Assembly (NCBI GenBank): GCA_026874595.1
Contig: CM049313.1
Location: 55,876,659 to 55,940,658, forward strand
Direction: 5' to 3'
Source of the DNA: Sipunculus nudus
Taxonomy: Eukaryota > Annelida > Sipuncula > Golfingiida > Sipunculidae
Length of the DNA: 64,000 bases
Shown: piece by piece, positions 38,068 to 50,035 of the stretch
Layout: each line of letters begins with the position of its first letter
How positions within the stretch are numbered: position 1 is the first letter of the stretch
The notes under the pieces: model-generated
What the model was told of the DNA's origin: nothing
The model's input: the letters and a program-made list of their open reading frames with translations, nothing else
The model's database searches: none
Translations under genes and position numbers: made by a program

Positions 38068-38172
38068 ATTCCACTTTCATCCAATACTTCCGGAAGAAAG
38101 TGGAGGAAACCCCATTTCCTCCAATATCTTCCAATGTCTCCAAAGAATTACATTTCTTCCGGAAGAAAACCT
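38068..38172. repeat. Palindromic cluster with CTTCCGGAAG joints
   Basis: CTTCCGGAAG is at 38087-38096, and a perfect 16-bp palindrome TTTCTTCCGGAAGAAA at 38153-38168. CCACTTTC ... AAAGTGG flanks the first joint as an inverted pair, and TTTCCTCCAATATCTTCCAA repeats lie between. Confidence 0.6.
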
Positions 38173-38559
38173 ACCCTGTCCTGAACTCTAGAGCAGTGAT
38201 TCCCTCCAGCATTTTATGGTGACCATGCATTGCTCCTGTATTGGGACTGTATCCACACGGGCGTCCTTGCAGTTAATGATGGCAGCGGCCTTGACAGTGG
38301 ATGCATTGTATAAATATGCAGGTCAGCTTACATATATGCCGAGTATATCGTATCTCCCAAAATCGGCTGGTAATACATTTGTGTTATTGTCGTAGTTTAT
38401 TATTTTTTTGTTCTGAAAGAACTAATTCTTTTCTTTCAGTTATTTATGTACATATTAAAATAAATACACACTAATTTATATTGTCTGGTTCCTATCCTAC
38501 TTTTTTATTGCCTCTGCAAGGAGGGTATGCTTTCATCCCCGTTAGTGTGTGTTAGTGTG

Positions 38560-38959
38560 TACCCTGGCAAATCACAATATGGATAAATAACCATATGAAA
38601 TACCCTGGCAGGCAGATCAAAGTATGAATCCATAATATTTACTGGAAATACATCACAGTTTGGATAATATTGACTGAAAGTACACTGGGAGATTACAATA
38701 TGCACTCTAAAATACCCTGGTAGATCACGGTATGGATAATATTCACTAAAATTTACCCTCGTAGATCAAAGTAAGGATAATATCCTAGAAATCCCCCGGC
38801 AGACCACAGGAAGAATCAACATTATCTATTGGAAAAACCATGGCAGATTGCAGTATGAGAAATATCTACAGGAAATACAGTAAGAGACCACATAATATCA
38901 AAAAGAAAGGCCCTGACAGATCCCAGTATGGAAAAAATAATACATGTACTGGAAATACC
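38560..38959. repeat. Degenerate minisatellite, about ten units of roughly 40 bp
   Basis: The consensus is close to TACCCTGGCAGATCACAGTA followed by TGGATAATATTCACTGGAAA. Units start with TACCCTGG, TACACTGG, TTACCCTCG, TCCCCCGG, AACCATGG or GGCCCTGA and end in GAAA. Lengths run from about 32 to 48 bp. Confidence 0.8.
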
Positions 38960-41433
38960 AATTCAGAACAAAGCAGACACACATGTGACTATACATTATA
39001 ACTAGTTTTAACATGGTTCAACATGGATGGTTAACCGCTTAACTTTGGCTAAAGTTTGAGAAAATAGTGGTAGGCCAATCGAATGTGGGCTCCTACTTGA
39101 CTGACTGGGCAAGTGGGTCCTACATGAAACATTTACAAAAAGGCCTGATCTTTCTTACTGAAATGAAATCATATTGCAATACCTCTACCTTACATGTATA
39201 TCTGTGCTAATGATAAAGGGAAATTTTTTAAACAAATATTTGAACATGTTAATTGTTGCAAACAATTGTGTGGAACACACTTTCATGGCTGCAATCACTG
39301 ATTTTGAAGGACAGGTAAAAATTCATGTTGGGCAAGAAAAAACTAGACCATACTTGCCCTACTGAGCAGGTACTTTTAAAAGTTACTGTCGAGCCCTGGC
39401 TGATAATTGATTGTTAAATCACATCTGATGACTGATAAACCAACAATTAATTATAAATCTGTTATTTCCTCAACCTGCTCTTATGATTGTTTTTTAAACA
39501 TCTGAAGGACCATGACCATTCTGACAGCCCTGATATTCGTAATTTCTACCACCCCCAGCTGATACTTATCAGCAGACGACAGTAACTGTTGTCGGTAATC
39601 ATGTGAGGACTCAATACATGATGCTGTTATGGTATTGAGAACTGCACATTCACAATCATACTTCTCAGGATGTTGTCACATAATCCCACAATTGTATGAC
39701 TTGCTTTCGCATGTTTCAGACATAAGATATTTACCCCAAATATGTAGCTTCTTTGCATATGCATTGATATAGTTATTGATGGCTGATCACAGGACAATGC
39801 AACTAATTTCATTATCATAAAGAAAAATGACTAGTCAATGGATTTTAACTGAAACAAAATTTGTTATAATAATTACTGATAAAAAATCATGTTGAACTGA
39901 GGATAAGAAGCCAATGAAACTAAAGTCTGCAATATGACAAAGTATAAAATTGACTTAATTAAGTAACTGCTAAATCATTGATGTAGTTTTATATCACAGC
40001 TACTAGGAATAAAATGACAAATACATCTAGCAAAGGGGTCACATTAGAACACATGTATCATGAAAATTAATGCTGTTATTCTCTTTCATGCCTTATTATA
40101 TGCCTATTGTGCTGAAAGAAAAATAGCTGAGTTTGTACACATCCACAACTCAAGGGAAAATTCAAGGGGAACTAACATCAAATGAATAATTGCAATGACA
40201 GGTATGGTTCCAAATTTTTATACATGTTCAAAATTATACTAACAAAGCCTGAAATTAGTAAATTTCTACTTCCATTTAACCTTGTATATCAAAGCAGATT
40301 TTTTATTCGCTTTCATAAAAAATCTTCATGTAGAAGCAGATAGTGAAGCTCCAAAATTTAAAGTATAACAATGTGTCTTCATGGTAATATTGCTTAATAT
40401 GTTTATGCACCAAAAGGGAACTAATACACTATATTCAACATATAAATGCTATTGTGAATTTATAACATTATTTCTTGGGGTAAGAAGGAACCTTGCATTA
40501 TTAGGTCACTGTTTTTAACTGATGATCATTTCTACCAAGAAGAGGAAAATTTCTGTAACATAAAAATATCAATTCTATTTCAAAAGTATGGAATATAGAC
40601 TGTAGCTATATGAATCAGTACACTAAATGTAACAACATATTGAAAATGTTCCTGAAATTTAAAATAAATAAAGTCTGGTTATATAAAATATGACGCAAAT
40701 TTTCCATGAGAAGTCTTCTGGGTTTGTACTCAAATTCTGTAAAATGAACTTAAATAAAATAATAATAAAGAATAGCTTAAAACAGTTCCAATAATACTGT
40801 TGAAGCATAAAGCTTCAAACCTTGAAAATAAAGAATCTCCAATCAGTATGTGTTATGTAAATACAAAACCATCCAGGTTCTGGTATCTTGTTTCAAGGAA
40901 AAGTTGAATAAATTCTTGTTGAAAAATACAAAATACTTAAAAGTAGATAAAAGTAGATATGCATATGATACATATATTTTATACAACAACGAGTCAAGGT
41001 GAAGGAAATGCGTTATAAATTCAATCATACAGTAAACACACAAACCTGAATCAAATATATTAATTTATCACAAAGGGTAAATTTAAAATGTTTGATAAAA
41101 CCTACCTTGTTCTTCACTCTTGTAGTTTTCAAACTTTTTACGTCCAACAAACGATGTGTCAACTGGGCTGGCACCAACGTGTGGGGCATATTTACACGAG
41201 ATGCCATGACAACGTTCACCAAACGAGCAACCATATGACAAAAAATAACGGTTCTCAAATGAAAAAGAAAGTGAAACAATGACGTTTCTAACCACAATAT
41301 AGTCGAATGACATTAGAAAATAACATTGCTCCCAATTTTCATATGCAAATAACACCTGCGAGCTATCGTGTTCCTCGCCTTAAGGAATGTAATGCTGTAC
41401 TTTATTATAATTTTCGAGGTGTAATTAACCTAC
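38960..41433. other. Intron sequence adjoining exon 1, nothing recognised
   Basis: AT-rich, no repeats recognised. The minus-strand frames at 41025-41355 overlap each other in different phases and do not continue the PH domain. Confidence 0.4.
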
Positions 41434-41697
41434 CTGTTTATCGCTGTCTTTAGCTCTTGTTGGCGTGATCAAGCGTTCACAAAAGCAGCCTTCTAACAAC
41501 GCTACCCCGGATGGTTTTGGGTTGGTCTCGTTTTCATAATAGAACAGCAGATTCTGGTACAATGCAAACCAACGGAGTTGCCATTTTCCAGTATCTGCGC
41601 TTTTCTTCTGCAAGTAGCCATGGACGCTGTTTTCTTGTCGGGCTTTCTGGGCCAGATGTTGCAACTGGCTTTCGTTTATACGAATTCCTTTCTGCAT
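41434..41697 (-). CDS. RASGRF: First coding exon of a RasGRF-type Ras guanine-nucleotide exchange factor (start of N-terminal PH domain)
   Basis: The exon reads as 88 codons from ATG (41697-41695) to a consensus donor, CAG|GTAGGT, at 41434/41433. The open frame runs only two codons past the donor. The protein begins MQKGIRINESQ, as vertebrate RASGRF1/2 begin with MQK plus a short helix. It then enters a PH domain: HGYLQKKS near residue 27, W..RWFALYQNLLFYYENE near 39-56, and GVALLEGCFCERL near 64-76. The WFALYQN-LFY and LLEGC-CER blocks match the family closely. The exon ends in phase 0 after DKQ, where family members continue YYFTV, so the boundary falls inside the first PH domain. Known family role: calcium/calmodulin-responsive activator of Ras (and Rac through a DH domain) at the membrane. 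The remaining domains (IQ, DH, second PH, REM, CDC25) must lie beyond this exon at lower coordinates or outside the window. Whether it is the ancestral RasGRF or a RASGRF1 or RASGRF2 orthologue cannot be told from this exon. Confidence 0.9.
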
Positions 41698-43135
41698 AAC
41701 TACACACTACACTCTACAAGAAAACACAAGAAGAAACTACCGCTAAGCATATTAACAAGCAAAATTAAACGATGCTTCCTACAATTCTAATGCTAAAGAA
41801 GAGGTCACCCAGTCGTACTGGTGACTGTGCATCAAGCAACGCGAGTTCAGTGACAGCCCAGTGTCGGTGGTTAGCAGTTACATTATAAATACTGCCACCA
41901 TCTTTCATTGGGCTTACTCTGTTAGCTTCCAGAGCCACGCACATAAATGAGTCGTTTCCTTCAGTATGTGACATCCAACCACACTCCCCTAATGCCAAAA
42001 TACTGCCCGTTTGTCGCCAAGCAAAGCTTTCCTTTTTTCATCAAATGCTAATTTGGACATCCAAGTTAATTATTCCATGTTAGTTAATATGTAAGAAGCA
42101 ATCGGTTTTCGCTGAACTCTTGTCCAAATCACTTTGCCTGCCATTCAGTGTGTCTCCATATGTACTGGCTGTCATGCAACTACTCCCTCATGTGGCTAAA
42201 TGCTTGTCCATTTGTCACACCTGCGCGCAGAGCGTTAACAAAACTGTCGTCTGCTTCCAGCCAGCCCGAGTTCAGCGCTTTCCTTTCATTCACTTACTAA
42301 ACCATGTATCGCTATTTCCTGTTTGTCAGCTCCTGTGTAACGGTTTATCAAGCCATTAGAAAACACCAGCTTCAGCAAATCGTGAGTCGCACGTGCCGGT
42401 TTGAATACCAGAACACGCGCGGCCAAGCCATGTTGCTCGGGCGGCAGACGATATGCTCATTATAATATAAAGGGCCCCGCCAACCGCTGATAATACAGAA
42501 CAACAAAGCAACACGCGCTTTTCGCACGCGCTGCTCCCAGAAATCGACAATATGATGACAGGTTATGTTAAGTAAACCACGGACGCTCCAGCAACTTGCC
42601 TAGATCGTGTAATCAACGAAGTCTTCCTGCGATGTCAACGCCGGGCAGCTCCCTCCAAGAGCAACCTGCAACTACTGAGGGGTCGTCACAATGCGTGTCA
42701 TACCGCGATCTCTAAACAGGTAAAACCGATGATGGGTTTACCTGTAGCGTTCAAGGGCTGCTCGCCCAGATACGAGGGGGTCTCGCCTTGTTCACGTATT
42801 GGTCAATAATGACTTACAATTAACATTCCCACCCGTAAACCGCTGATCGATGCGGAGTCCGCGTGCGCCGACACATGGCACGCCCGCTCAAATCGACCAA
42901 TTCCCAGAATAACAGCGGGGACCAGGTGGCATTACCGGTAAAACCCGATCATCGCCCGAGCTTCCGAGCCAAATACTGGTATGTTGAACCGCCGCTTACG
43001 AAAAGCGGCGAAAGCAGACGACGACTGCCGATGCAGGAGGCATGTTGGGATTGCAAGCCTCTCATTTTCCCGGGCTTTTTGGGAAGAACATGGCTGACGC
43101 CCATGATACCCACACATGGAGTGATTAGATGACTG
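41698..43135 (-). promoter_or_regulatory. CpG-rich 5' region and likely promoter of the RasGRF gene
   Basis: Base composition shifts sharply here. CG dinucleotides are frequent, especially 42200-43130, against an otherwise CpG-poor background. On the minus strand a GC box (TGGCGGGGC) at about 42473-42481 sits just upstream of an AT-rich TATA-like stretch (TTATATTATA, about 42461-42470). That would place a start site near 42440 and a long or spliced 5' leader before the ATG at 41697. An inverted CCAAT motif lies near 42799. Plus- and minus-strand open frames of 60-90 codons here (for example 42863-43132) look like by-products of high GC and match nothing I know. Confidence 0.45.
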
Positions 43136-43352
43136 AAATGATTAAAATTAATACTCAGTATATCTCAATTTTTTCCTTGTCTTTTGTTATGATAAAACAA
43201 CATGTAAAAGGAAAATACAGTGCTAATGAGGCTTAAGCAGCCTGTCTCAATTCAAGGTGTTCATGTCTATATGTACCTATATATATATTTATATACAGAC
43301 TCTAGTCTGTAGGCCATAGAGCACTTTACAAGGAGGGTAACTTTACCTTCTT

Positions 43353-43354
<2 letters not shown>

Positions 43355-43406
<52 letters not shown>
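43355..43406. repeat. (AT)n microsatellite, about 26 units
   Basis: Uninterrupted alternating AT just left of the fold-back element at 43612; GTCTGTAGGCCATAGAGCAC precedes it. Confidence 0.97.
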
Positions 43407-43412
<6 letters not shown>

Positions 43413-43611
43413 TGTAAATAACTAAAAACCAAATCAGATACATTGTTTATTTAAACTGTATAATATACCAAACGGTAAATGTTTATTTTGCTCAAATCCA
43501 TCAAATAACTTATTTATTTGGTTGTCTCCAAATCTGATGATTTACTTTGCCTGACAATTATGTGGAATAAAAGGCTATCAGAAATATTGAATTTTGGCAT
43601 TATACATAATA

Positions 43612-44170
43612 TTGAATATACATATCTGACCACAGGCGCTGGAATTGCAATTAGTGAAGATTTTAAATTGGTTCAATTTGTTACCTTTCTGGGTCATTTC
43701 CATATAACTAGAACTAACCTGACATTTTCTTAGCGTTCTTCGCACTATATGGTCAACTTTTTAATTTACTTAATATTTGAGATAGGCAGACAAGAAGATC
43801 ACGTTGTTACGCCCGACAGCCATGGCACATCGGTTTCAGGCTAAATTTGAAGTACATGCGTAATTGGCTGAACCATTGTCACGTCAGCAATATCATCATC
43901 TGAGACTCTAGTAGTAGACATATCAACCAATCAGATAGCGCGTCCTCGGTTGCTATGCCATGGCTGTCGGACCTAACGACGGGGGCTTCTTGCCTGCCTA
44001 TCTCAAATAATATTAAGTCAGTAAAAAAGAGATGGACCATATAGTGCGATAAACGCTATGAAAATGTCAGATAAGTAATAGTTATAGGAAATGACCCAGA
44101 AAAGTAACAAATTTGACCGAAATCTACACAAATGGCAATTCAAGCGCCTGTGATCAGACAATGAAATTTC
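43612..44170. mobile_element. Long fold-back element, arms about 220 bp
   Basis: The left arm (about 43612-43830) and right arm (about 43947-44170) are inverted copies. Shared blocks include CACAGGCGCT, TTTCTGGGTCATTTCC, CGCACTATATGGTC, TTTGAGATAGGCAG and CGACAGCCATGGCA. By eye the arms agree at roughly three quarters or more of positions. The loop of about 115 bp has a CCAAT box (ACCAATCAG) and several CGs. No target duplication was identified. Confidence 0.8.
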
Positions 44171-45963
44171 ACTAACACTAAAAAAGTATTAGTATATTCT
44201 TACTGTTACCGAGTGGTTGATAAATGTCACGGCTATTGTGTACACGGACCTATATGAAAACTATACCCTGTTCCATTTAATTTTTTTAGAAGTTCTATCT
44301 TATCAAGTGGTTTTTTCCCTTTGTATAGTTTACAATGAAATTATCAAAAATTTATGCTTAAGGGTTATTTGGAGGGGAGAGAAAATGAGGAAAATCCATT
44401 GTTTTTCATTGGCAACCTTTTCATGCATGACACCCTCTTCTTAGGGTTTTACAGAATACCTTTAAAACTTCTTGTAAATCTGGAATATTATTCCTCCTTT
44501 TTTTATATAAAACTGTACCGGTCAAGATTAAATATTTTGTCAACATACAGAAAATGTCTTAATTTTTTTAAGGGTGCATAAAATCAACGCATTGTTCAGT
44601 TCAGTTTTGCATGATCACGGTTTAAATATTTTAAAAATTTCGAAACAAGAGCACCATTTAGGAAACTAACCGAGTGCTCGTTCATTTAACATAATGCTAA
44701 ATACAGGACCGGTGACCCTTTTGAATTCTTTTTCTTTGGCTTCAGGAGACTGTAGAGAAGATATTGGCGGAAGTATGCGCTCTATGATTGCTTTTTTTTT
44801 TATTTTGTGAATGTGACACTCATTGGCATGATTAAAGATTTAGAATGGAGTTAATTTTTATTCCGGTATATCATTTAGGGTAAATACATGTCATTGAAAA
44901 TCATGTCAATGACTGTCTCAAAATATTGTTTTAGAGTTCATGTCATTTTGGACCTAATACAGTGATCCTTCTTATGATTATTATATAAGGTGTATTTCAT
45001 GTTCCTTATAATAGCAAGCCGCTTTTAATCAGCTTATACTATAGTTTTAAACTATTTGACAATATCCTTATTTTTGCAAGTTATCTATTCAGGAAGGCTA
45101 CTTTAAGAAATATAAACGACTTGTAAAACTCTCCAAGAATGCAGGAAATTAGACCTTAAATATTAACAAATGCGTGCATGATAATCTCACATCAGAACCA
45201 TGTGTTTTATGCCTGTATGTATGCAGTTTACCTTCGCTAAACCGTAATCTGCTTTTTAATCTTTTAAATATTAAAGAATATAAATTGGTGTTGAAACATT
45301 ACCAGTAAGTGTTAATAATTATTCTAACATACAAATCAGTTGAATTGTTTTGTTAATTAAAAGTGAACGTGTACCTATATCAATTTTTTGAGTGGGCCTA
45401 GCCTTTTTTCCCCTCATTGACATAATCCGTTCACGATCCCGTTAAAAAAAATCAAACCTGCCCCTTGAGAGCCGTGTACTGTGGCCCTCTTTTCATGCAG
45501 GTAGGTTTTATTCGCGATAATAAAACCTTCGTGAATAAGACGACTAGCCTACACAGATTAACATTCATGTTTTTTCATATTTTAAAAATTGACATCTCGT
45601 ATTCGTTATTATTCCATGTCTGTAGGAAAAACGACAAAATGATAACCACCTTTAATGTCTCCTGTATAAATCAACGATTGATACATAAAGTTAACTTTGA
45701 TACACCTTTTATATTGACTAAAATCGAAATGCTTAGTAATTTCTTTCCATTCGATCTTCCCTTAGGTTCTCGTAAAAGTTCTAACACTTTGAGCATGTAA
45801 AAAAATTGTGAATATATACATAGTTGAAAATATACTTTGCGCATATATTAAGCCCTGAAAAATGAAATTCTCGTGAAACTTAAACCTTGTCATTATGAAG
45901 TTAAGTCAAATAAAAGTATATCTGGAAGGACACTCAATGACGCCTCTGAACACAAGACCGGAT
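44171..45963. other. Intergenic sequence, nothing recognised
   Basis: AT-rich with scattered CGs. Frames at 44217-44581 and 45465-45800 are rich in F, L, S and N and match nothing known. Confidence 0.35.
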
Positions 45964-46140
45964 CACTGTAGTACCTAAATATTACGACCGCCAACACAAA
46001 ATTCATGGTCGCATTTTATAGGTTGTCGTTTAAGTGATGTGTGATATAAAGAGTGAAAAAGATTCGGGACCGAGAAAAAGTTGTCGTTATTTTGAAATGG
46101 TCGCTAAACCCAGGTGGTCGTTAGGCAAGGTTTTACTGTA
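45964..46140. mobile_element. Decayed MITE with pogo/Tigger-like ends
   Basis: The right end reversed reads TACAGTAAAACCTTGCCTAA then CGACCACC. The left end has CTGTAGTACCTAAATATTAC then GACCGCC, an imperfect partner. TA flanks fit the group. The interior is short and non-coding. Confidence 0.4.
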
Positions 46141-47080
46141 TTTGTACGCTCTAGCTCGCATACTTTATATAAACGGAGTCAAAATTAACATTTTTTACGC
46201 TGGTAAGCGAACGTTGTCACGCAACTTCTCTGTGGCCACGCCTTGGGGGGAAGTGCGCGTCTTTAGTTTCGAAGTGTCTGGAACTCTGCTATATCGTAAG
46301 GGGTAATTTCCTATATTTCCCTATAAACCCTGAGGAGCTAGACATCATTTTGGGAAAGGTCAGTCTCAGCGGAATCTGTCAGAAACAACGCCACTGAATC
46401 GGTCCATACCAACTCAGTCCATGAAAAAAATCCCCACAAACCGTATCGGTTCCAACGTAAGTACGTGTAAGGAGTGGAAATTTCAACTAATTTGCTAGTG
46501 TAGTAATAAAAGGAAGAGCCTTGATCTTCATATCAAGAACGCCCTTTTTTCAAAAGGAAATTGTTACATCGACCACATGTAGATTTTTAAATCTGTTTAA
46601 ATATTCATTTGACAAAAAAAAATTATTAAATGAATTTCCCACGTGGATCTGCGTGATGGAATATACGGATCTACTCCTCTATAACCCACTTACCCACAAT
46701 AACTTGCAGATGACCGCGCGATCATCTCCACAGCATTCCTCCAGTTTCTTTATTTCTAAGATACGGGAAAACATGGCCGCCAAACTCCCTCCATTAATAA
46801 ATTCTGTCCTTGAGACTGTCCTCGGGGTACGTTCCTGTCGTGAAATTTCAACATACTAGCGGTATACCCTTCATTTCGACATGCGACTTTCAACATCAGC
46901 GTCTGTGCGCAAAATGCCAGCCCCCATGAGGGGTTTCGGCATTTTTGCGAGGTTGTTTCCTCGGCCGTGTGAAAAGAATCGTTGCTTCATACGATAAAAG
47001 TTTTTTGCTGATTATGTAGCAACGCGTCTGGAAAACGCACGGGATCAGACCAGGAATCCCGCTAAATTACAGACGACACA
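46030..47080. promoter_or_regulatory. CpG-rich patch, possible promoter
   Basis: CG dinucleotides cluster here (for example around 46080-46270, 46700-46850, 46900-47060) while flanks are AT-rich. Much of it may be 5' leader or promoter for the candidate exon at 46773. The left edge overlaps a decayed MITE-like element ending at 46140. Confidence 0.3.
46773..46826 (+). CDS. Candidate first coding exon of an unrecognised plus-strand gene
   Basis: The ATG at 46773 sits in a good context (AAAACATGGCC). The 18 codons read MAAKLPPLINSVLETVLG, then a strong donor G|GTACGT at 46826/46827 in phase 0. It lies in a CpG-rich island (about 46030-47060), as expected for a first exon. The upstream frame also stays open from 46521, so the true start could differ, but the low-complexity upstream residues look like untranslated leader. 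I do not recognise the peptide, no second exon was identified, and chance is a real alternative. The gene would be divergent from RasGRF, about 5 kb away. Confidence 0.25.
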
Positions 47081-47515
47081 TAAGGGATATTATTTTCATT
47101 GATCCTTTAATACGACTGTTGTAGTATAAACTTCCTATTCAGTATACAAATTTACAATCTTGCAGTCTCCTGAATTCGAGCTTTTTAATTGGATGACAAG
47201 AATTTCAGTCGTTTCTTAAACAGAGGTGTTACCAAAAGTTAGTAGACCAATATGACCGCAATACTTGAATCTGTAAAGGCGTATATGCAAAAAGGGAAGA
47301 ATTCCTTTAGGGTTAAGTGATTCAATAGGGCCCTGTGGCCGATCTTTTTTGAACTCGTTACCGTGTATGAACATGTTTAAATAATTAAATGAGAGATCAT
47401 AACAGTATAAAACAAAGGAAGAGTAATTATACAATTATCATCGGTGGCGTCAATTTATCCTCTTCGGGAGTGACTCATATAGGGGTATGTTGGAGCAACC
47501 TTTTATAAATCTATA

Positions 47516-47716
47516 CCGAAGCGGATCCAGGGGGACCCCCCCCCCTCTTTCATACGAAGCAAGTTTTTTAAGAATTTCATACAAAATTTTAAATTTTACG
47601 GCCTCGACCCCCCTCCCACCCTTTTTCCCGGACACGGGGACCTTTTTTATGTTTTACCTTAATTCTCCTCGGTAAAGACACCCCCCCCCCCCTTTTAAAT
47701 CCTGTATCCGCCCCTG
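47516..47716 (-). mobile_element. 201-bp MITE, copy 3, inverted
   Basis: It starts CCGAAGCGGATCCAGG and ends ATCCGCCCCTG, with CTATA on both sides (47511-47515, 47717-47721). The interior is more diverged but keeps the poly-C tracts near both ends. Overlapping open frames (47450-47777) are by-products. Confidence 0.88.
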
Positions 47717-47721
47717 CTATA

Positions 47722-50035
47722 CAAGTATGGATTACATTTATATATTCCAGCCCCGTATTGACGCCCCTGATTATCATACCTCAGCTAGGATGACGTGATG
47801 TGTTTTTTTAATGAATGGTTACGTTGCTTTTGTCTGTTAACAAATTGACTAAAATCTTTAAATATGGACCTTGATCCTTTTTAAGGAGGCAGAGGATAAG
47901 ACCAAAGAAACAAAGCATTAAATTCATGAAGTAGGCATGTACCATGGTATGTTTGTAATCTAAAGGATCCTATACCATGCTCTTGCAAGTGACACAATGC
48001 AATTTCTTTGCCCCGACCGAGGTCCAGGGCAATTCATTGGTACTACTTACCAACTTTGTTCTAGATCTAAACTAGTTGTAAACTATAAAATTGGATTACA
48101 CTCCTGGCGAAGGTATATGTAGGCACAGACAACATTTCTAGTTTTTTATTTAATTTTGAATGAAAGTGTCTCTTTACATCTTCTCTCTGAATAATGAGCT
48201 CAAAACAACTATTTATTGAAGTTTTCAAAAATGTGTATGACCATCAAAAGGATATTGATATTCCCAAGTATATTTTACAGCGGTTAATAAAATGGATTAT
48301 GTTAAGAAGGGCTAGGACTCGGACTGGAACTCTGAAAGGTGTGTTTCCATGTTCGGGTATATCCGTATATGCGTATATGCGTGAAAAAATGCGCTAAAAA
48401 ACTAGGACTCGGACCTTGAAGTCGGACTTGCACCTTCCTAATCCCGGCATTATCCATTTGACTTATACATACACAAGGAATAAAAAAATTAACAACACAA
48501 CCAGCGTTAACAACAACAGATCGACTAATCTTTGAATCTGAATGGTTCAGTCAAATCATAACTCCCTCATCTCTCCGTAGATGTCACTGTGGTAGGAAGG
48601 GAAAACTTTTAAAAAAACCTGATAAGGTATTTTTTAAAAGTATTAAAAACTGATCATTGGAATAAAATTATTACGAAACCATTCATTTTAATTCTTTTCA
48701 GTGTGGTCTCTGTGGTTTTTGTACGTTTTAAGGTCTACTAGACACAGGTCGACTATTTGTGTGGGAAATTTATGTAATATAAACAGAGAATATGCACAAT
48801 TGTAACAAGAATGGAACAAATAAAAGGCAAACGGAATATATACAAGGGTGTCTTTTTAAGGGGATGAAAACTGTGAAATATACATGTAATCTATGCGATC
48901 ACGATGGACATATGACAAACTGCAGACCATCGACCTGCTGCCCTCTGGGGAATCACGAGTGAACTACGTTCTTATATTTTGTTTGTTTTATCCTTGCATA
49001 TTGCAGATTCTGAATTCCAGAAACTAGATACTGCGGCGACCTACTTTATCCATTTTTTTTAAATAAGAAAATCCACTGCAAATTAAATGGGCCCAATCAC
49101 CAATAAAGCATGTTGAATTAACACGAAAAATAACGTCTTCCCTTAAAAATAAATTTATACCTGCCAAAACATTGCCCTTAAACCGTTTGCTTAATCCTAT
49201 AAACGGGTGTCAAAAACCGTGGACCGGGCGAGATCAAAGGCGTAAACACATAAACACAACGCGTTGGACTCGGAGCAATGCTGAGCCACAACACCTGTCA
49301 ATCATTAGATGCCCTGACTGACTTGGTCCCAAAAATGTATTACATGTTCCCCCCAGGATGAAACTTCGTGTGTTGCGGCCCATAATCGAACCTCTGGTCA
49401 CGGGGCCTTGTTATGGAACACAGACACACGTGGACTGTGTTTACAAACACGCAGAGCCATAACAAGGTGTTAAACAGCCGTATGCGAGGAACTGAGGCTG
49501 TGTTGGGATGGTTTTGCTAGAAAACTTTTGTATAAAGCAAACCTGAACTGATAGTGTGAAAAACAGGCATATTATTGCTCCTGATTATGTCCCTTTAAGT
49601 GTCACAGGTCTGAAACGTACATACATACAAACAGACAGACATACCTAATTGCAATGGAAATATTCGATGTAATGTGTGTATCCGTACCAGTGGGGTAGTA
49701 AAATACGCGAATTACCTAAACGTTAAGTTACAATTGTCCTAAAAACATCTTTCGCAAGCATACCGTTGAAACATCTACTATGGAGGACGTCCAGCTGTAC
49801 GGTGAAGACCCAATGGGCATAAAGAACGCTACAAAATCGCACCAAGTACTTAACTTCATAACATAATACTTTACACACAACAAGCGGGATATATTAGGCA
49901 AGATGAACTTGAGGCTAAAATTCTAAGTTAAAAAATATTGTAAAAACAATAATCCAGAAAAAAATCTGGGGCATGGTATGGACTATAGAAGTAAAAAACT
50001 ATATCTTTAATTATCTTACCTCAACATATTAGAAA
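47722..50035. other. Intergenic or intronic sequence
   Basis: CTAGGACTCGGAC occurs twice (about 48312 and 48402) as a short direct repeat. A 67-codon frame (48194-48397) has no recognised family. The CpG-containing stretch 49180-49520 is the only part with regulatory character. Confidence 0.35.
49406..49467. repeat. Inverted pair CCTTGTTATGG / CCATAACAAGG in a CpG-containing unique segment
   Basis: The arms are exact, 11 bp each, 40 bases apart (49406-49416, 49457-49467). The surrounding 49180-49520 is less AT-rich, contains ACACCTGTCAATCA (E-box plus TGTCAATCA) near 49291, and matches nothing else in the window. It may be a regulatory element. Confidence 0.4.

Larger units (their letters stand above)
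1..41433 (-). other. Probable first intron of the RasGRF gene (partial)
   Basis: The RasGRF exon is on the minus strand, so sequence below 41433 is downstream of its donor. I looked for an exon starting with the expected continuation of the PH domain (YYFTV or similar) after an acceptor and found none. The stretch is AT-rich, packed with repeats and has no other convincing coding exon, consistent with a very long intron. Small exons under about 50 codons could have been missed. Confidence 0.5.

Noticed and set aside
43355-43406. Treating the long AT tracts as replication or recombination origins
   Set aside because: Simple AT dinucleotide tracts are common in such genomes and nothing nearby supports a specific role.
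45465-45800. 111-codon plus-strand frame
   Set aside because: Composition is dominated by F, L, S, K and N as expected for chance frames in AT-rich DNA; no recognisable domain.
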